Shown: positions 1 to 8,762, counted from the stretch's first letter. The stretch is 64,000 bases of DNA from Balneicella halophila (GCF_003096835.1 NZ_QENZ01000003.1:930001-994000); one strand, 5' to 3'. The notes: generated by a model from the letters alone, not told the origin. Numbers and translations are program-made.

Positions 1-418
1 CTACATCACGGATGAAGTCTAAGAATGAAAAATCTTTCATCCAGTCATAGTTGTTTACCATCTCAGCTACGTTTTCAGCATCGCTGTCAAAATCCAGAAA
101 ATTTGCCAATTGATTTTTTATGGACTCTTGATTATGGCGAAGTGTTTCTTCATCTAACAAATTACGTTCTTGAGATTTTCCTGAGGGGTCACCTATCATT
201 CCCGTAGCACCTCCAACCAATACTAGAGGTTTGTGACCGCAACTTTGGAAATGTTTCAGCATCATAACGCCGACCAAATGCCCAATGTGTAGAGAATCTG
301 CCGTAGGGTCTATACCTACATAGGCTGTAGTCATTTCTTTGTTTGTTTGTTCTTCTGCACCTGGCATAGCGTTATGAATCATTCCACGCCATGTCAGTTC
401 TTGTATAAAATTTTTCAT
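1..418 (-). CDS. tyrS: Tyrosyl-tRNA synthetase, N-terminal part (cut by window edge)
   Basis: Charges tRNA-Tyr with tyrosine in the cytoplasm. I translated the minus strand from the ATG at 418-416; the frame is open to the window edge, giving the first 139 residues of a protein that is normally about 430. The class I signature HIGH lies at residues 44-47, inside a [18 protein letters not shown] segment typical of bacterial TyrRS. It is followed by the usual [16 protein letters not shown] stretch. No damage is visible in this portion. The cvpA gene lies just upstream on the same strand with a gap of about 30 bases, so the two may be co-transcribed. The identification is firm; only the 3' part is missing. 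Confidence 0.95.
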   Translation of the reverse strand, partial: MKNFIQELTWRGMIHNAMPGAEEQTNKEMTTAYVGIDPTADSLHIGHLVGVMMLKHFQSCGHKPLVLVGGATGMIGDPSGKSQERNLLDEETLRHNQESIKNQLANFLDFDSDAENVAEMVNNYDWMKDFSFLDFIRDV

Positions 419-450
419 GATTTTATTCTTTAAATGATGTTACTTCCCTA

Positions 451-993
451 TTAAATAGGCGTACTATCAATATCTTCTAATGTCTTGTCTATAGTTTCTT
501 TCACTTCGTCGAAATGCTCATCGGCAAATTCATAAATCACCCCGGCAAATCCATTGAGGGGATAATACAGGTAGCTGTCATTTATCGTTTTTTGCTTTAC
601 AATCTGTTTGTCTTTATTTACCCTATCCAATCCATTAACTACTAAAGAAAGGATAATACCAATTTTTAAAAGACCGAAGATCAGTCCTAGAAGTCTATTT
701 AAAATACCCAGTTGTGCAATATGAAGTGCTTGCGTTATAACTTTTCCAATAATACTGACTGCAACGAGAATTACCAAAAATGTGATAACGAAGCTTAGAA
801 ATGGTAGATAATCGCCCTGCATACCAAGCTTATCATGCAGAAATTCTGTTGTAAATAATCTATATTTCAATGCTCCCCAAATTGCCAAAATCAATGCAGC
901 AAATGTAGTGAGCTCCACAATAAATCCATTTCTAAATCCTTTGTATGCAAACCATAGTATAATGATGAGCAAAACAATATCTATCCAAACCAT
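451..993 (-). CDS. cvpA: CvpA family membrane protein
   Basis: About 180 residues with roughly four membrane helices (near 3-18, 25-45, 65-85, 100-120), a glycine-rich FAYKGFRNGF turn after helix 1, and a charged C-terminal tail. This is the CvpA (colicin V production) pattern; the cellular role of the family is poorly defined. The frame extends to a TTG at 1023. I prefer the ATG at 993 because family members begin just before the first helix, and because a perfect promoter -7 box (1010-1017) lies inside the longer version. It sits directly upstream of tyrS on the same strand. Confidence 0.8.
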   Translation of the reverse strand: MVWIDIVLLIIILWFAYKGFRNGFIVELTTFAALILAIWGALKYRLFTTEFLHDKLGMQGDYLPFLSFVITFLVILVAVSIIGKVITQALHIAQLGILNRLLGLIFGLLKIGIILSLVVNGLDRVNKDKQIVKQKTINDSYLYYPLNGFAGVIYEFADEHFDEVKETIDKTLEDIDSTPI

Positions 994-1009
994 GCTTGAG
1001 TATTTTTCA

Positions 1010-1017
1010 CAAAGATA
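1010..1017 (-). promoter_or_regulatory. Bacteroidetes -7 box for cvpA
   Basis: On the minus strand this reads TATCTTTG, an exact match to TAnnTTTG. It is about 17 bases upstream of the ATG at 993. The -33 region is AT-rich without a clean TTTG. Confidence 0.5.
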
Positions 1018-1144
1018 TTTCAAATTCTACTAAGAATAAAATTTGAAGATTTCATAAATAAAATGTTAAGATTCATCAAGAAATAGTTTGCAAGAAAAAA
1101 AATAATAACTTCGCAACAAGTATTTATTAAAAAAACAAATTATT

Positions 1145-1741
1145 ATGAAGAAAGTGGTATTATTACTAGTGAGTTGTTTTGTTGTTTTAAGTGCAACAAA
1201 TGCACAAGGCTTTGATTTTGGTGTTAAGGCTGGTTATCTTTATTCTGATATTGATGAAGTTTCTGTAGATGCTTTGAAAACTGAAGGTAATAGCGGTTAT
1301 TTCTTAGGCGTTTTTACTAGATTTAGTAGTAAATCGTGGTTTTTTCAACCTGAAGTTCAATATCGTGTTCGTTCTTCTGAAGTGGTTTCTGTTTCAGATG
1401 CAATCAAAGGTAAAGTTGATGTTGAGATGAAAACGATAGATATTCCGTTGCAGGTGGGAACTAACTTACTTGACCTGCCAATGATAAGATTAGCATTGCA
1501 TGCTGGTCCGACATTGTCTTTTAATGTTGCTGATGACACAACAATAAAAAATGAAATATCAAATTTTGATATTGATAAATTTACTGACTATAAATCATTT
1601 ATTTGGTCTGGACAAATTGGTTTAACGGCAGATATTTCTCGTTTTACTGTTGGTGTTGCATATGAGAAGGGGTTTTCTGATATCTCAGACGGCTTAGGAA
1701 AAAATAATTTAGTCCTTGTAAATGTTGGGTTGAGATTCTAA
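1145..1741 (+). CDS. Secreted outer-membrane beta-barrel protein (PorT-like)
   Basis: A 198-residue protein with a signal peptide (MKKVVLLLVSCFVVLSATNA, cut before QG). It then shows alternating hydrophobic/polar strands: FGVKAGYLYS, FQPEVQYRV, LALHAGPTLSFN, FIWSGQIGLTADI, FTVGVAYEKG. The final strand LVLVNVGLRF ends in Phe, as outer-membrane barrels do. This fits the small eight-stranded barrel family common in Bacteroidetes (outer membrane beta-barrel / PorT-like). The function is unknown. It is monocistronic, with a bidirectional terminator just after it and the convergent C1 peptidase gene beyond. Confidence 0.75.
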   Translation: MKKVVLLLVSCFVVLSATNAQGFDFGVKAGYLYSDIDEVSVDALKTEGNSGYFLGVFTRFSSKSWFFQPEVQYRVRSSEVVSVSDAIKGKVDVEMKTIDIPLQVGTNLLDLPMIRLALHAGPTLSFNVADDTTIKNEISNFDIDKFTDYKSFIWSGQIGLTADISRFTVGVAYEKGFSDISDGLGKNNLVLVNVGLRF

Positions 1742-1760
1742 TAGTCATAATCAAAAAAAC

Positions 1761-1797
1761 AAAAGGCTGTATCTTTTTTTTAGACACAGCCTTTTTT
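1761..1797. terminator. Bidirectional rho-independent terminator
   Basis: The inverted repeat AAAAGGCTGT / ACAGCCTTTT has a T-rich tail on both strands. It lies between the convergent barrel gene and the C1 peptidase gene and can serve both. Confidence 0.8.
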
Positions 1798-1815
1798 GTA
1801 GAACATTAAATCTAA

Positions 1816-3021
1816 TTATTTAATACCCAATTTGTTTTTAATTGCTTGAGGGATTGCATCTTTATGAACTAGAATATTCATGGTCTTGTATGCAACATAA
1901 GGTTTTGATACGTAAAATGAACCATCAAAATCATTGTAGTTACCCCAAGAGTTTTTCACTTTATAATATTTATTTCCAATTTGGTCAGTTGCTGTACCAT
2001 AGATATGCATTCCATGGTCGTCTGTTGATTGGTAATTGTCAAAAGCTTCTTGTCTCAATTCTTGAGTAATTACTTTTTCCTTTCCAGGCTTGTCAAAAGA
2101 GTAGATTTTCTTATTTCTTTCAGCCTCAGACATTGCTTCCCATTTGCCAATCTCAGCTTGATCCATTGATTCAATATTGGTTTCAGGAACAATTGCTACA
2201 CCAACTTTCTTAGTATTAAACCCTTTTTCACTGACGTCAGCAGCCCATGCAACAGAGTAGCCAGTTTCTAAAGCGTTGTCAATAACTTGCATCATTTCAT
2301 CTAAAGGCACGTTATAGATAGTTTTCCAAAGCCAGTTATCTTGAACTTCAAAAATAAATTCTTCATAGAAAGGATGATGTGTGTACGAACCAATTGCAAC
2401 ATAATCTTCTGGTACTATACCGCAATAGTCTGTCAAGAAACTCTTTGGTGTGTATGTTTTTCCATCATATACAAAACTCTTTGGAAGTTCACCAAAGTAT
2501 GCATCTAATGCACCTTCGAAAGCAACCTTCCATTTAGGAGAAAGTTTACGATTAGGATTTTTAATAGCAGCATCAGCGATGCCTCTTAGAACAGCTTCTA
2601 CTTCACCATGTACGTGTCCTTTTTCTCCATATTCTAAACCACTATAAACAGATTCAGGAACGATACCATATTTATCAAACACATAAAGATTGTCATGGAA
2701 AGCACCACCTTGTGCAAAGTTTAAATAGCCGTGTAATCTTACATATTTTTCTGCTTTGTCAGTGTAAGTATGACGGACAACAAACATTTCAGAAAGGTCT
2801 GTAACAGGTTTTCCCATGCGTAACATCTCTTGTTCAAAGAATGAATTAGCAGAAAATGACCAACAAGTCCCTGAGCGATTTTGATCCTTCACAGGAGTAA
2901 TATCTAGATTGATAATGTCTGTAAATTTGTAGCCCTCTGGCTTTTCCTCTTTCTTAGTGTCCTGTGCATATACACTTGTAAAAGTGAAGCACAAAAGCAA
3001 TGCATAAAGTAATTGTTTCAT
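1816..3021 (-). CDS. Secreted C1 family aminopeptidase (PepC / bleomycin-hydrolase type)
   Basis: A papain-fold cysteine peptidase of 401 residues. It has a signal peptide ending VYAQ, then the catalytic segment DQNRSGTCWSF (nucleophile Cys53), a catalytic His in DDHGMHIYGTA, and Asn in VKNSWGNY. Order and spacing match the aminopeptidase C / bleomycin hydrolase branch (C1B). Classical PepC is cytoplasmic and about 440-450 residues. This form is shorter and exported, as is common in Bacteroidales, which implies peptide trimming in the periplasm or outside the cell. The substrate is unknown. It is a single gene with its own terminator downstream. Confidence 0.85.
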   Translation of the reverse strand: MKQLLYALLLCFTFTSVYAQDTKKEEKPEGYKFTDIINLDITPVKDQNRSGTCWSFSANSFFEQEMLRMGKPVTDLSEMFVVRHTYTDKAEKYVRLHGYLNFAQGGAFHDNLYVFDKYGIVPESVYSGLEYGEKGHVHGEVEAVLRGIADAAIKNPNRKLSPKWKVAFEGALDAYFGELPKSFVYDGKTYTPKSFLTDYCGIVPEDYVAIGSYTHHPFYEEFIFEVQDNWLWKTIYNVPLDEMMQVIDNALETGYSVAWAADVSEKGFNTKKVGVAIVPETNIESMDQAEIGKWEAMSEAERNKKIYSFDKPGKEKVITQELRQEAFDNYQSTDDHGMHIYGTATDQIGNKYYKVKNSWGNYNDFDGSFYVSKPYVAYKTMNILVHKDAIPQAIKNKLGIK

Positions 3022-3148
3022 GTTTTATTAAATTTTTGGTAATAATTTATTCTGTAAAAGTCGAAGATATAAAATATCAAGCATACTTACTGTAATGTTT
3101 TACAACACATCGCATTCAATAGGATAAAAGCATAAACTGAATAGGGGA

Positions 3149-3706
3149 CTATTTTTTTACTCTAGCAGGATTCTTTTCAGCAAATTCTTTCCAAGATTTG
3201 GCACCTCCACCTTTTATTTGAAGCTTACTCTGATAAAAATGGCATAAGGCAATAGCTAGCGCATCAGTCTCATCAAGTGAGGAAGGCATTTTTTCGATTT
3301 TCAATTGTTTTTGAAGCATCAGTGCTACCTGTTCCTTTGAGGCTTCACCATTCCCGGTTACAGCTATTTTTATTTTTTTTGGTGCATATTCTGAAATAGG
3401 AATGTCTCGTTGTAATGCGGCAGCAATAGCTACACCTTGTGCTCTGCCTAATTTAAGCATAGATTGTACATTTTTACCAAAAAATTGAGATTCAATGGCT
3501 AATTCGTCAGGATGGTATTTATCGATAACTTGTAATGTTCTTTTGAAGATTGTTCGAAGTTTTAGGTAAGAATCACTCATTTTAGAGAGGTTAAGTGCAC
3601 CACTAAGTATGACTTCAGGTTTATTATCAACGACACGCAAAAGTCCATAACCCAAGTAATTTGTTCCGGGGTCTATTCCCATGATAATGCGTTCGCCTTT
3701 TATCAT
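3149..3706 (-). CDS. ruvC: Crossover junction endodeoxyribonuclease RuvC
   Basis: Resolves Holliday junctions together with RuvAB. The 185-residue protein has the RNase H-like fold markers: MGIDPGTNYLGYG (catalytic Asp12), LAIESQFFG (catalytic Glu), and the C-terminal acidic pair in DETDALAIALCH. The length is normal for the family. The start codon overlaps the stop of the upstream DUF4286 gene (TAATG), so translation is probably coupled. The first in-frame ATG is followed by MGIDPG at residue 9, leaving a short N-terminal extension that could alternatively be untranslated. Confidence 0.95.
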   Translation of the reverse strand: MIKGERIIMGIDPGTNYLGYGLLRVVDNKPEVILSGALNLSKMSDSYLKLRTIFKRTLQVIDKYHPDELAIESQFFGKNVQSMLKLGRAQGVAIAAALQRDIPISEYAPKKIKIAVTGNGEASKEQVALMLQKQLKIEKMPSSLDETDALAIALCHFYQSKLQIKGGGAKSWKEFAEKNPARVKK

Positions 3707-4008
3707 TATAATACCTTTAACAGCGTAGAAAATGCTAAAACATCTTGACCAAATTCTTTGATGAGTTTTGCCTCACATTGTGGCAGATATTTTTGTTCAA
3801 ACTCTTGATATGCTGAAGCGTTTTCTAAATGTAGCTGTAGTGAGTAAGAGAAACTTCCTCCTTGTTCGCCCACCATTACCCGAGAGAAAACTTTGTCAGT
3901 AATCATGTTTGTATCTTCTAAAAATGGGAAATAGTGAGTTCGCATCCATTCAATCCATTGGTCTTGCAACTCTGTACGCACGCTATATGTTGTGTTTAAA
4001 ATAATCAT
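3706..4008 (-). CDS. DUF4286 family protein
   Basis: A 100-residue soluble protein that begins with a strand-forming MIILNTTYSVR segment and a WMRTHYFPFL motif. It looks like the dimeric alpha/beta (ferredoxin-like) DUF4286 family found in Bacteroidetes; no biochemical function is known to me. It lies between serS and ruvC, with a one-base overlap onto ruvC, so all three are probably one transcript. The family call is from remembered pattern and is moderately secure. Confidence 0.75.
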   Translation of the reverse strand: MIILNTTYSVRTELQDQWIEWMRTHYFPFLEDTNMITDKVFSRVMVGEQGGSFSYSLQLHLENASAYQEFEQKYLPQCEAKLIKEFGQDVLAFSTLLKVL

Positions 4009-4048
4009 TCGAAATGTTCTCCTTTGTTAAAGAATAATGTCGTAAAAC

Positions 4049-5323
4049 TTAATCAATTAAATCAAAACGAGTATATGGAACTAAAGCATCTGGTATACGA
4101 ATTCCCTTTTCTGTTTGGTTATTCTCCAACAAAGCAGCCATAATTCTTGGCAAGGCTAAAGCACTGCCATTTAACGTATGAGCTAAAGTTGTCCCTTTGC
4201 TGTTTTTACTTTTAAAACGAAGTTTTAATCTATTAGCTTGGTAACTTTCAAAGTTGGAAACAGAACTAACCTCTAACCAACGTTTCTGTGCAACAGAATA
4301 TACTTCAAAGTCAAAAGTAAGGGCAGAAGTGAAGCTCAAATCACCACCACAAAGTCGTAAAATGCGATAAGGCAATTCAAGTTTTATCAAGATAGCTTCA
4401 ACATGTGCGACCATTTCGTTTAAAATCTCATATGATTTATCAGGGTGTGCCACTTGGACTACTTCTACTTTATCAAACTGATGTAGTCGGTTGAGTCCTC
4501 TTACATCTTTACCGTATGAACCTGCTTCGCGACGGAAACAAGGAGTGTATGCAGTATTTTTCTTAGGTAGATTTTCTTCTTGTAATATTACATCACGGTA
4601 GATATTGGTAACCGGTACTTCTGCTGTAGGTATCAAGTATAAATTATCACCAGTCACATGATACATTTGTCCTTCCTTGTCTGGAAGTTGACCTGTTCCA
4701 TACGCGGAATCTTCATTAACTACAATAGGAGGGAGCACTTCCTCGTAGCCAGCTTTGATGTTTTCATCGAGAAAGAAACTTATCAATGCACGTTGGAGTG
4801 CTGCGCCTTTACCCTTATATACTGGAAATCCTGCTCCTGTAATTTTGGTTCCCAATTCAAAATCAACGATATCATATTTTGTCAATAAATCCCAATGCGG
4901 AATCATGTCGTCTTTAGTCTCAGGAACATTTAGACAATCTTTTTCAATGATATTGTCAGCATCAGTTTTTCCCGCAGGCACAGAAGGGTGGGGTATGTTC
5001 GGCAATTGAATTAAAAGTTCCTCCAAACGTTGATTATAATTGCTTACTTCATCATTGTGTTCAGCAATTTCTGTTTTAAGGTTTGCAGTTTTTGCTTTTA
5101 TATTATTAGCCTCTTCTGTTTTGCCTTCTCTAAATAATTGTCCTATTTCTTTAGAAAGTGAATTCATAAAAGCTTGTTTCTCCTCTAATTGTTGTAGGCT
5201 AGTTCTCCGTTTAGCATCTACATCAACTATTTCAGCAACGATATCAGAAACATCTACATTTTTGATTTTTAAAGCTTCAATGATTTTTTCACTGTTGGCA
5301 ATGATGTTTTTTAATTCTAACAT
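4049..5323 (-). CDS. serS: Seryl-tRNA synthetase
   Basis: Class II synthetase that charges tRNA-Ser and tRNA-Sec-type acceptors with serine. At 424 residues it is full length. Residues 1-110 form the long antiparallel coiled-coil arm that grips the tRNA variable arm. The catalytic core follows, with LIPTAEVPVTNIYRD, the motif 2 loop CFRREAGSYGKDVRGL, and motif 3 in HTLNGSALALPRIMAALLEN. It starts at an ATG. It is first in a probable serS-DUF4286-ruvC transcript with a gap of about 40 bases. Confidence 0.97.
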   Translation of the reverse strand: MLELKNIIANSEKIIEALKIKNVDVSDIVAEIVDVDAKRRTSLQQLEEKQAFMNSLSKEIGQLFREGKTEEANNIKAKTANLKTEIAEHNDEVSNYNQRLEELLIQLPNIPHPSVPAGKTDADNIIEKDCLNVPETKDDMIPHWDLLTKYDIVDFELGTKITGAGFPVYKGKGAALQRALISFFLDENIKAGYEEVLPPIVVNEDSAYGTGQLPDKEGQMYHVTGDNLYLIPTAEVPVTNIYRDVILQEENLPKKNTAYTPCFRREAGSYGKDVRGLNRLHQFDKVEVVQVAHPDKSYEILNEMVAHVEAILIKLELPYRILRLCGGDLSFTSALTFDFEVYSVAQKRWLEVSSVSNFESYQANRLKLRFKSKNSKGTTLAHTLNGSALALPRIMAALLENNQTEKGIRIPDALVPYTRFDLID

Positions 5324-5370
5324 TTTATAGGACTTTAGATTTTAGTTTTGTTTCAAGGGGTAAAAATAAC

Positions 5371-5402
5371 AAAAATCCCCTGCTTCTTTGCAGAAACAGG
5401 GG
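5371..5402 (-). terminator. Rho-independent terminator of rplU-rpmA
   Basis: On the minus strand the stem CCCCTGTTTC / GAAGCAGGGG closes a six-base loop and is followed by ATTTTTG. It lies about 27 bases past the rpmA stop and ahead of serS. Confidence 0.85.
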
Positions 5403-5428
5403 AAGTTTTTTCTCTTAGTCTTAATCTT

Positions 5429-5692
5429 CTATTCTTCAGCAACTGGTACTACATGAACATAAGATTTGTTGTCTTTTTTCTTGATAAACGTTACCTCACC
5501 ATCTACTAATGCAAATAGTGTGTGGTCTTTACCACAACCAACATTCAATCCTGGATTGTGCTTTGTACCACGTTGACGTACGATGATATTACCTGCTTTT
5601 GCAAATTGTCCACCATATACTTTTACGCCGAGGCGTTTACTTTCTGATTCTCTACCGTTCTTAGAACTACCGACACCTTTTTTATGAGCCAT
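5429..5692 (-). CDS. rpmA: 50S ribosomal protein L27
   Basis: Large-subunit protein whose N-terminal tail reaches the peptidyl-transferase centre. The 87 residues begin [20 protein letters not shown] and contain the conserved [22 protein letters not shown] core. The mature-type N-terminus starts directly at MAHKKG; there is no cleavable extension of the Firmicutes kind. It follows rplU with a 20-base gap in the universal rplU-rpmA pair. Confidence 0.98.
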   Translation of the reverse strand: MAHKKGVGSSKNGRESESKRLGVKVYGGQFAKAGNIIVRQRGTKHNPGLNVGCGKDHTLFALVDGEVTFIKKKDNKSYVHVVPVAEE

Positions 5693-5712
5693 TTGTCTTC
5701 GATTTTAAAAAT

Positions 5713-6027
5713 TTAACCTACGATTTCTGTTATTTTCAATTGCGTAAGGTCTTGTCTGTGACCATTCAGTTTTTGATAACCTTTTCTACGCTTTTTCTTG
5801 AAAACTTTCACTTTTTCACCACGGAAATGTTTCAAAACCTCCGCACTTACTTTAGCACTTTCGAGTACAGGTGTTCCTACCTGAATACTTCCATCATTAT
5901 CAACAAGTAAAACTTTGTCGAAATCTACTTTGTCACCTTCTTTCAAAGAGTTCAGTCTATGAACTGTAATCTTTTGATCTTGATTTACTTTAAACTGCTT
6001 TCCAGCAATTTCTACAATTGCATACAT
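5713..6027 (-). CDS. rplU: 50S ribosomal protein L21
   Basis: A 104-residue ribosomal protein beginning MYAIVEIAGKQFKVNQDQ, with the conserved C-terminal KVKVFKKKRRKGYQKLNGHRQ rRNA-binding segment. It forms the standard operon with rpmA. The promoter at 6114-6143 would give a leader of about 80 bases, which could carry autoregulation; no recognised motif is visible in it. Confidence 0.98.
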   Translation of the reverse strand: MYAIVEIAGKQFKVNQDQKITVHRLNSLKEGDKVDFDKVLLVDNDGSIQVGTPVLESAKVSAEVLKHFRGEKVKVFKKKRRKGYQKLNGHRQDLTQLKITEIVG

Positions 6028-6113
6028 TTGCTATACTTTTTTCAAGTTTTCCCGTAAGGCGAGTTTCTATAACTACTTTTTTGAGCCCTAACGAGTTTTC
6101 ATAATTTGGTGGG

Positions 6114-6143
6114 CAAAGGTACGAATATATTTTAAGAATGCAA
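6114..6143 (-). promoter_or_regulatory. Promoter of rplU-rpmA
   Basis: The minus strand shows TTG, 19 bases, then TACCTTTG, an excellent match to the Bacteroidetes housekeeping promoter. The predicted transcript has a leader of about 80 bases before rplU. Confidence 0.7.
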
Positions 6144-6151
6144 TAGTGAAT

Positions 6152-6901
6152 TTATTTTATTCTATAATTTAACTTCACTGTAATAGAGGCAGTTTTGTCT
6201 TTGTCAGCTGTATTAAATGTTCCTCCCCAAGAATAGTCTTCTCCGGAATTCTGTCCTGTAATTTGGAAGACACCCATCTTTGCCGAAATTAAATCACCGA
6301 GTCTGCCCTTAGAGTTTTCGGCAATCATGTCTGCACGTAATTTAGCGTCAGCAGTGGCTTTAGAAATAAGCTCTATTTTTAAATCTGCCAATTTTGTATA
6401 ATAATAACGCGGTGGTTGCGAATAGAAACCAATACCTCTATTGAGTAACTCAGTAATTTCTCTTGATATTTTTTCCACTTTTTCAACATTCTTAGACTTT
6501 ACCTGCAATGATTGCGTTAAAGTATATCCTAAAAATCGATTACCTATATATTTCCCATCATCAGAATATTTAGATTCTGTTTCTTCTCTACTTTGCACGG
6601 CATTAAATATAAGTTCTTCAGGTGCAATTCCCTTCGATGTTAAATAACTAGTAATAATTTGCTTGTCTCTTTCTAAACTTGAATAAGCACTGCTTAAATC
6701 TGTACTAGTTCTGCTAAAAGAACCGTCCCAGACAATAAGGTCCGAAGTGAAATTAGTTTCTCCTAATCCTGTTACTTCAACGCTTCCAGAAGGGTTGCTT
6801 CTTTGAATATATGCATCTCCTAATAAATAGGCTGCTATAATAATTGCGAGTCCAAAAATAGACGCAATGATAATGTTCTTGTTACTCTTTGTGGTGTTCA
6901 T
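6152..6901 (-). CDS. SIMPL domain-containing protein (DUF541)
   Basis: About 249 residues: an N-terminal membrane anchor (NIIIASIFGLAIIIAAYLLG) followed by an exported SIMPL domain, with GSVEVTGLGETNFTSDLIVW, a central LGYTLTQSLQV strand, and a C-terminal TASITVKLNYRIK strand. SIMPL proteins include the BP26/OMP28 periplasmic family, which forms ring oligomers; the function here is unknown. The frame begins with a TTG at 6916, but the ATG at 6901 is the more natural start. It follows lolA by about 40 bases on the same strand and may be its operon partner. Confidence 0.75.
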   Translation of the reverse strand: MNTTKSNKNIIIASIFGLAIIIAAYLLGDAYIQRSNPSGSVEVTGLGETNFTSDLIVWDGSFSRTSTDLSSAYSSLERDKQIITSYLTSKGIAPEELIFNAVQSREETESKYSDDGKYIGNRFLGYTLTQSLQVKSKNVEKVEKISREITELLNRGIGFYSQPPRYYYTKLADLKIELISKATADAKLRADMIAENSKGRLGDLISAKMGVFQITGQNSGEDYSWGGTFNTADKDKTASITVKLNYRIK

Positions 6902-6941
6902 TAGTTTATTTATCAATTAATTTTGTTGAAAGATACAATAA

Positions 6942-7580
6942 TTATCTCATATCTATAACTTCAACATCAGGATGTGCCGTTTCGTCAAAGACAAATTTGC
7001 TATCAGAAACCGGAAGATCCTTTTTTAAAGTAAGAATTTTTATCTCTACATCATCACCGGATTTTCCGATAGACTCCATAGAAACCAAATTATTCGTTTT
7101 AACATCTATTTTCGCAATAATCTTTTTAAAATTTTGATTTTCCTTTTTAGGAAGTAAATCAATGACGTGGATACTTTTACCGTTTTCAATAATTTTACCT
7201 ACATATTCATGCTCGTATCCCTTTTGATAGATAGTGAACAAATTTGATGGTTTTAAGAAATCCTCATCATCACTTTCAGGATTTTGGATACTTACCTCAT
7301 CCACATCTTTAATAAAAGAATATAGGTATTGACCATCGAAATAGGTTTCAGCACCCATCACGTCAATGAAATATTTATCACCTTTAATAATATATTTGCC
7401 TTTACTGGTTTCATAAATATTAGATGATTTATTTTCTAATTTATATTCAAATTCGCCTTGCATTGTTTTACAAGCTTTACTTTGTGCTGCTAGTTTATCT
7501 AAAATTGACTTAGCATCTTGAGCAAGAACAGAGCTCAAGGCAACAAACACTAACACTGTTATACTAATTATTTTTTTCAT
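6942..7580 (-). CDS. lolA: LolA-like outer-membrane lipoprotein carrier
   Basis: A 212-residue periplasmic protein with a signal peptide (MKKIISITVLVFVALSSVLAQ). The body has the LolA layout: an amphipathic helix with DAKSILDKLAAQSKACKTMQGEF, then successive strands including GKYIIKGDKYFIDVMG and a late VKTNNLVSMESIGKSGDD stretch. LolA binds lipoprotein acyl chains and ferries them from the inner to the outer membrane. The family assignment is good; a strict LolA role rather than that of a paralogue is inferred. It is divergent from gpsA. Confidence 0.75.
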   Translation of the reverse strand: MKKIISITVLVFVALSSVLAQDAKSILDKLAAQSKACKTMQGEFEYKLENKSSNIYETSKGKYIIKGDKYFIDVMGAETYFDGQYLYSFIKDVDEVSIQNPESDDEDFLKPSNLFTIYQKGYEHEYVGKIIENGKSIHVIDLLPKKENQNFKKIIAKIDVKTNNLVSMESIGKSGDDVEIKILTLKKDLPVSDSKFVFDETAHPDVEVIDMR

Positions 7581-7638
7581 GATTTATATTGATGTAAAAT
7601 TCTACTTAATTTGATAATTTCATAGGCAAGTTCTATGC

Positions 7639-7646
7639 CAAAAATA
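7639..7646 (-). promoter_or_regulatory. Candidate -7 box for lolA
   Basis: TATTTTTG on the minus strand is an exact TAnnTTTG match about 60 bases upstream of the lolA ATG. The -33 box is not clear. Confidence 0.4.
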
Positions 7647-7683
7647 GAAGGTGTTAAAAGATTATAAATTGTTTAGAATGATA

Positions 7684-7714
7684 TTGCATGAGGGGTGATT
7701 TTTTGATAGTTTTG
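7684..7714 (+). promoter_or_regulatory. Promoter of gpsA-pgi
   Basis: TTG at 7684-7686, a 20-base spacer, then TAGTTTTG at 7707-7714, matching TAnnTTTG. It lies about 22 bases before the gpsA ATG, so the leader is very short. Confidence 0.65.
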
Positions 7715-7736
7715 TACATATCACTTAAATATAGAA

Positions 7737-8741
7737 ATGGATATTACCGAAAGTAATTTAAGAATCGCAATAATTGGTGGAGGGAGTATGGCTACAGCAA
7801 TTGCAAAAATGCTACAGTCGAATAGTCTTTCCTTCAATTGGTATATGAGAAAACGCGAAACGATCAAGAAGTTCAAAGAGCTGGGGCATAACCCTAGCTA
7901 CCTCTCAGCTGTACGTTTCAATATTAATAAGATAAAATTTTATAATAATCTGAATAAGTGTGCAGAAAATTCTGATCTTTTGATTTTTGTTATTCCTGCA
8001 GCTTTCATGCACAAAGGACTTGAAAATCTTACGACAGATATTTCAGAAAAGTACATTGTTTCAGCAACAAAAGGTATATCTCCTGAGACAGGCGAGTTAG
8101 CCAGTCAGTATTTCATCAATCAGCATCAAATCTCTATGAGCAATTTTGGTGTGATAAAGGGGCCATGCCATGCAGAGGAAATTGCACTAGAGCGTTTATC
8201 GTATCTTACAATTGCCTCAGAAAATAACGAATTGGCTACAGTTGTTACTAAAATATTAGGAACTGCGTACACAAAACTGTGCACTTCTAATGACGTACTT
8301 GGTACAGAATACGCGGCTGTTTTGAAAAATGTTATGGCAATAGCGTCGGGTGTAGCTTACGGTCTGCGCTATGGAGATAATTTTCAAGCTGTACTCATCA
8401 GCAATGCTATTAAAGAAATGAAGCGCTTTTTAGATGTTGTTGTTCCCCAAGAAAGGGACATTAAAGATTCTGTTTACTTAGGCGATCTTTTGGTTACAAC
8501 TTATTCACAATTTAGTAGAAATCGTACTTTTGGTACGATGATTGGACGAGGTTATACAGTAAAATCAGCAATTTTGGAGCTGTCTATGGTTGCTGAAGGG
8601 TACTATGCTGTAAAAAGCATTTATGACATTATGATGGAATTAGATATTCATATGCCTATCACAAAAGCTGTTTATCTAATCTTACATGAAAGAATTGCTC
8701 CCTCAATAGAGATGAAGATTCTCTCAGACGAATTACAATAA
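7737..8741 (+). CDS. gpsA: Glycerol-3-phosphate dehydrogenase [NAD(P)+]
   Basis: Reduces dihydroxyacetone phosphate to sn-glycerol-3-phosphate, the backbone for phospholipids. At 334 residues it is typical. The N-terminal Rossmann motif is IAIIGGGSMATAIAKML (residues 10-26), then IVSATKGISPETGE, the GPCHAEEIALER segment, and the catalytic Lys in AVLKNVMAIASGVAYGL. It is first in a two-gene unit with pgi, 21 bases apart, so lipid precursor supply and glycolysis are transcribed together. Confidence 0.95.
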   Translation: MDITESNLRIAIIGGGSMATAIAKMLQSNSLSFNWYMRKRETIKKFKELGHNPSYLSAVRFNINKIKFYNNLNKCAENSDLLIFVIPAAFMHKGLENLTTDISEKYIVSATKGISPETGELASQYFINQHQISMSNFGVIKGPCHAEEIALERLSYLTIASENNELATVVTKILGTAYTKLCTSNDVLGTEYAAVLKNVMAIASGVAYGLRYGDNFQAVLISNAIKEMKRFLDVVVPQERDIKDSVYLGDLLVTTYSQFSRNRTFGTMIGRGYTVKSAILELSMVAEGYYAVKSIYDIMMELDIHMPITKAVYLILHERIAPSIEMKILSDELQ

Positions 8742-8762
8742 TCAACATTAAATACACCTACG

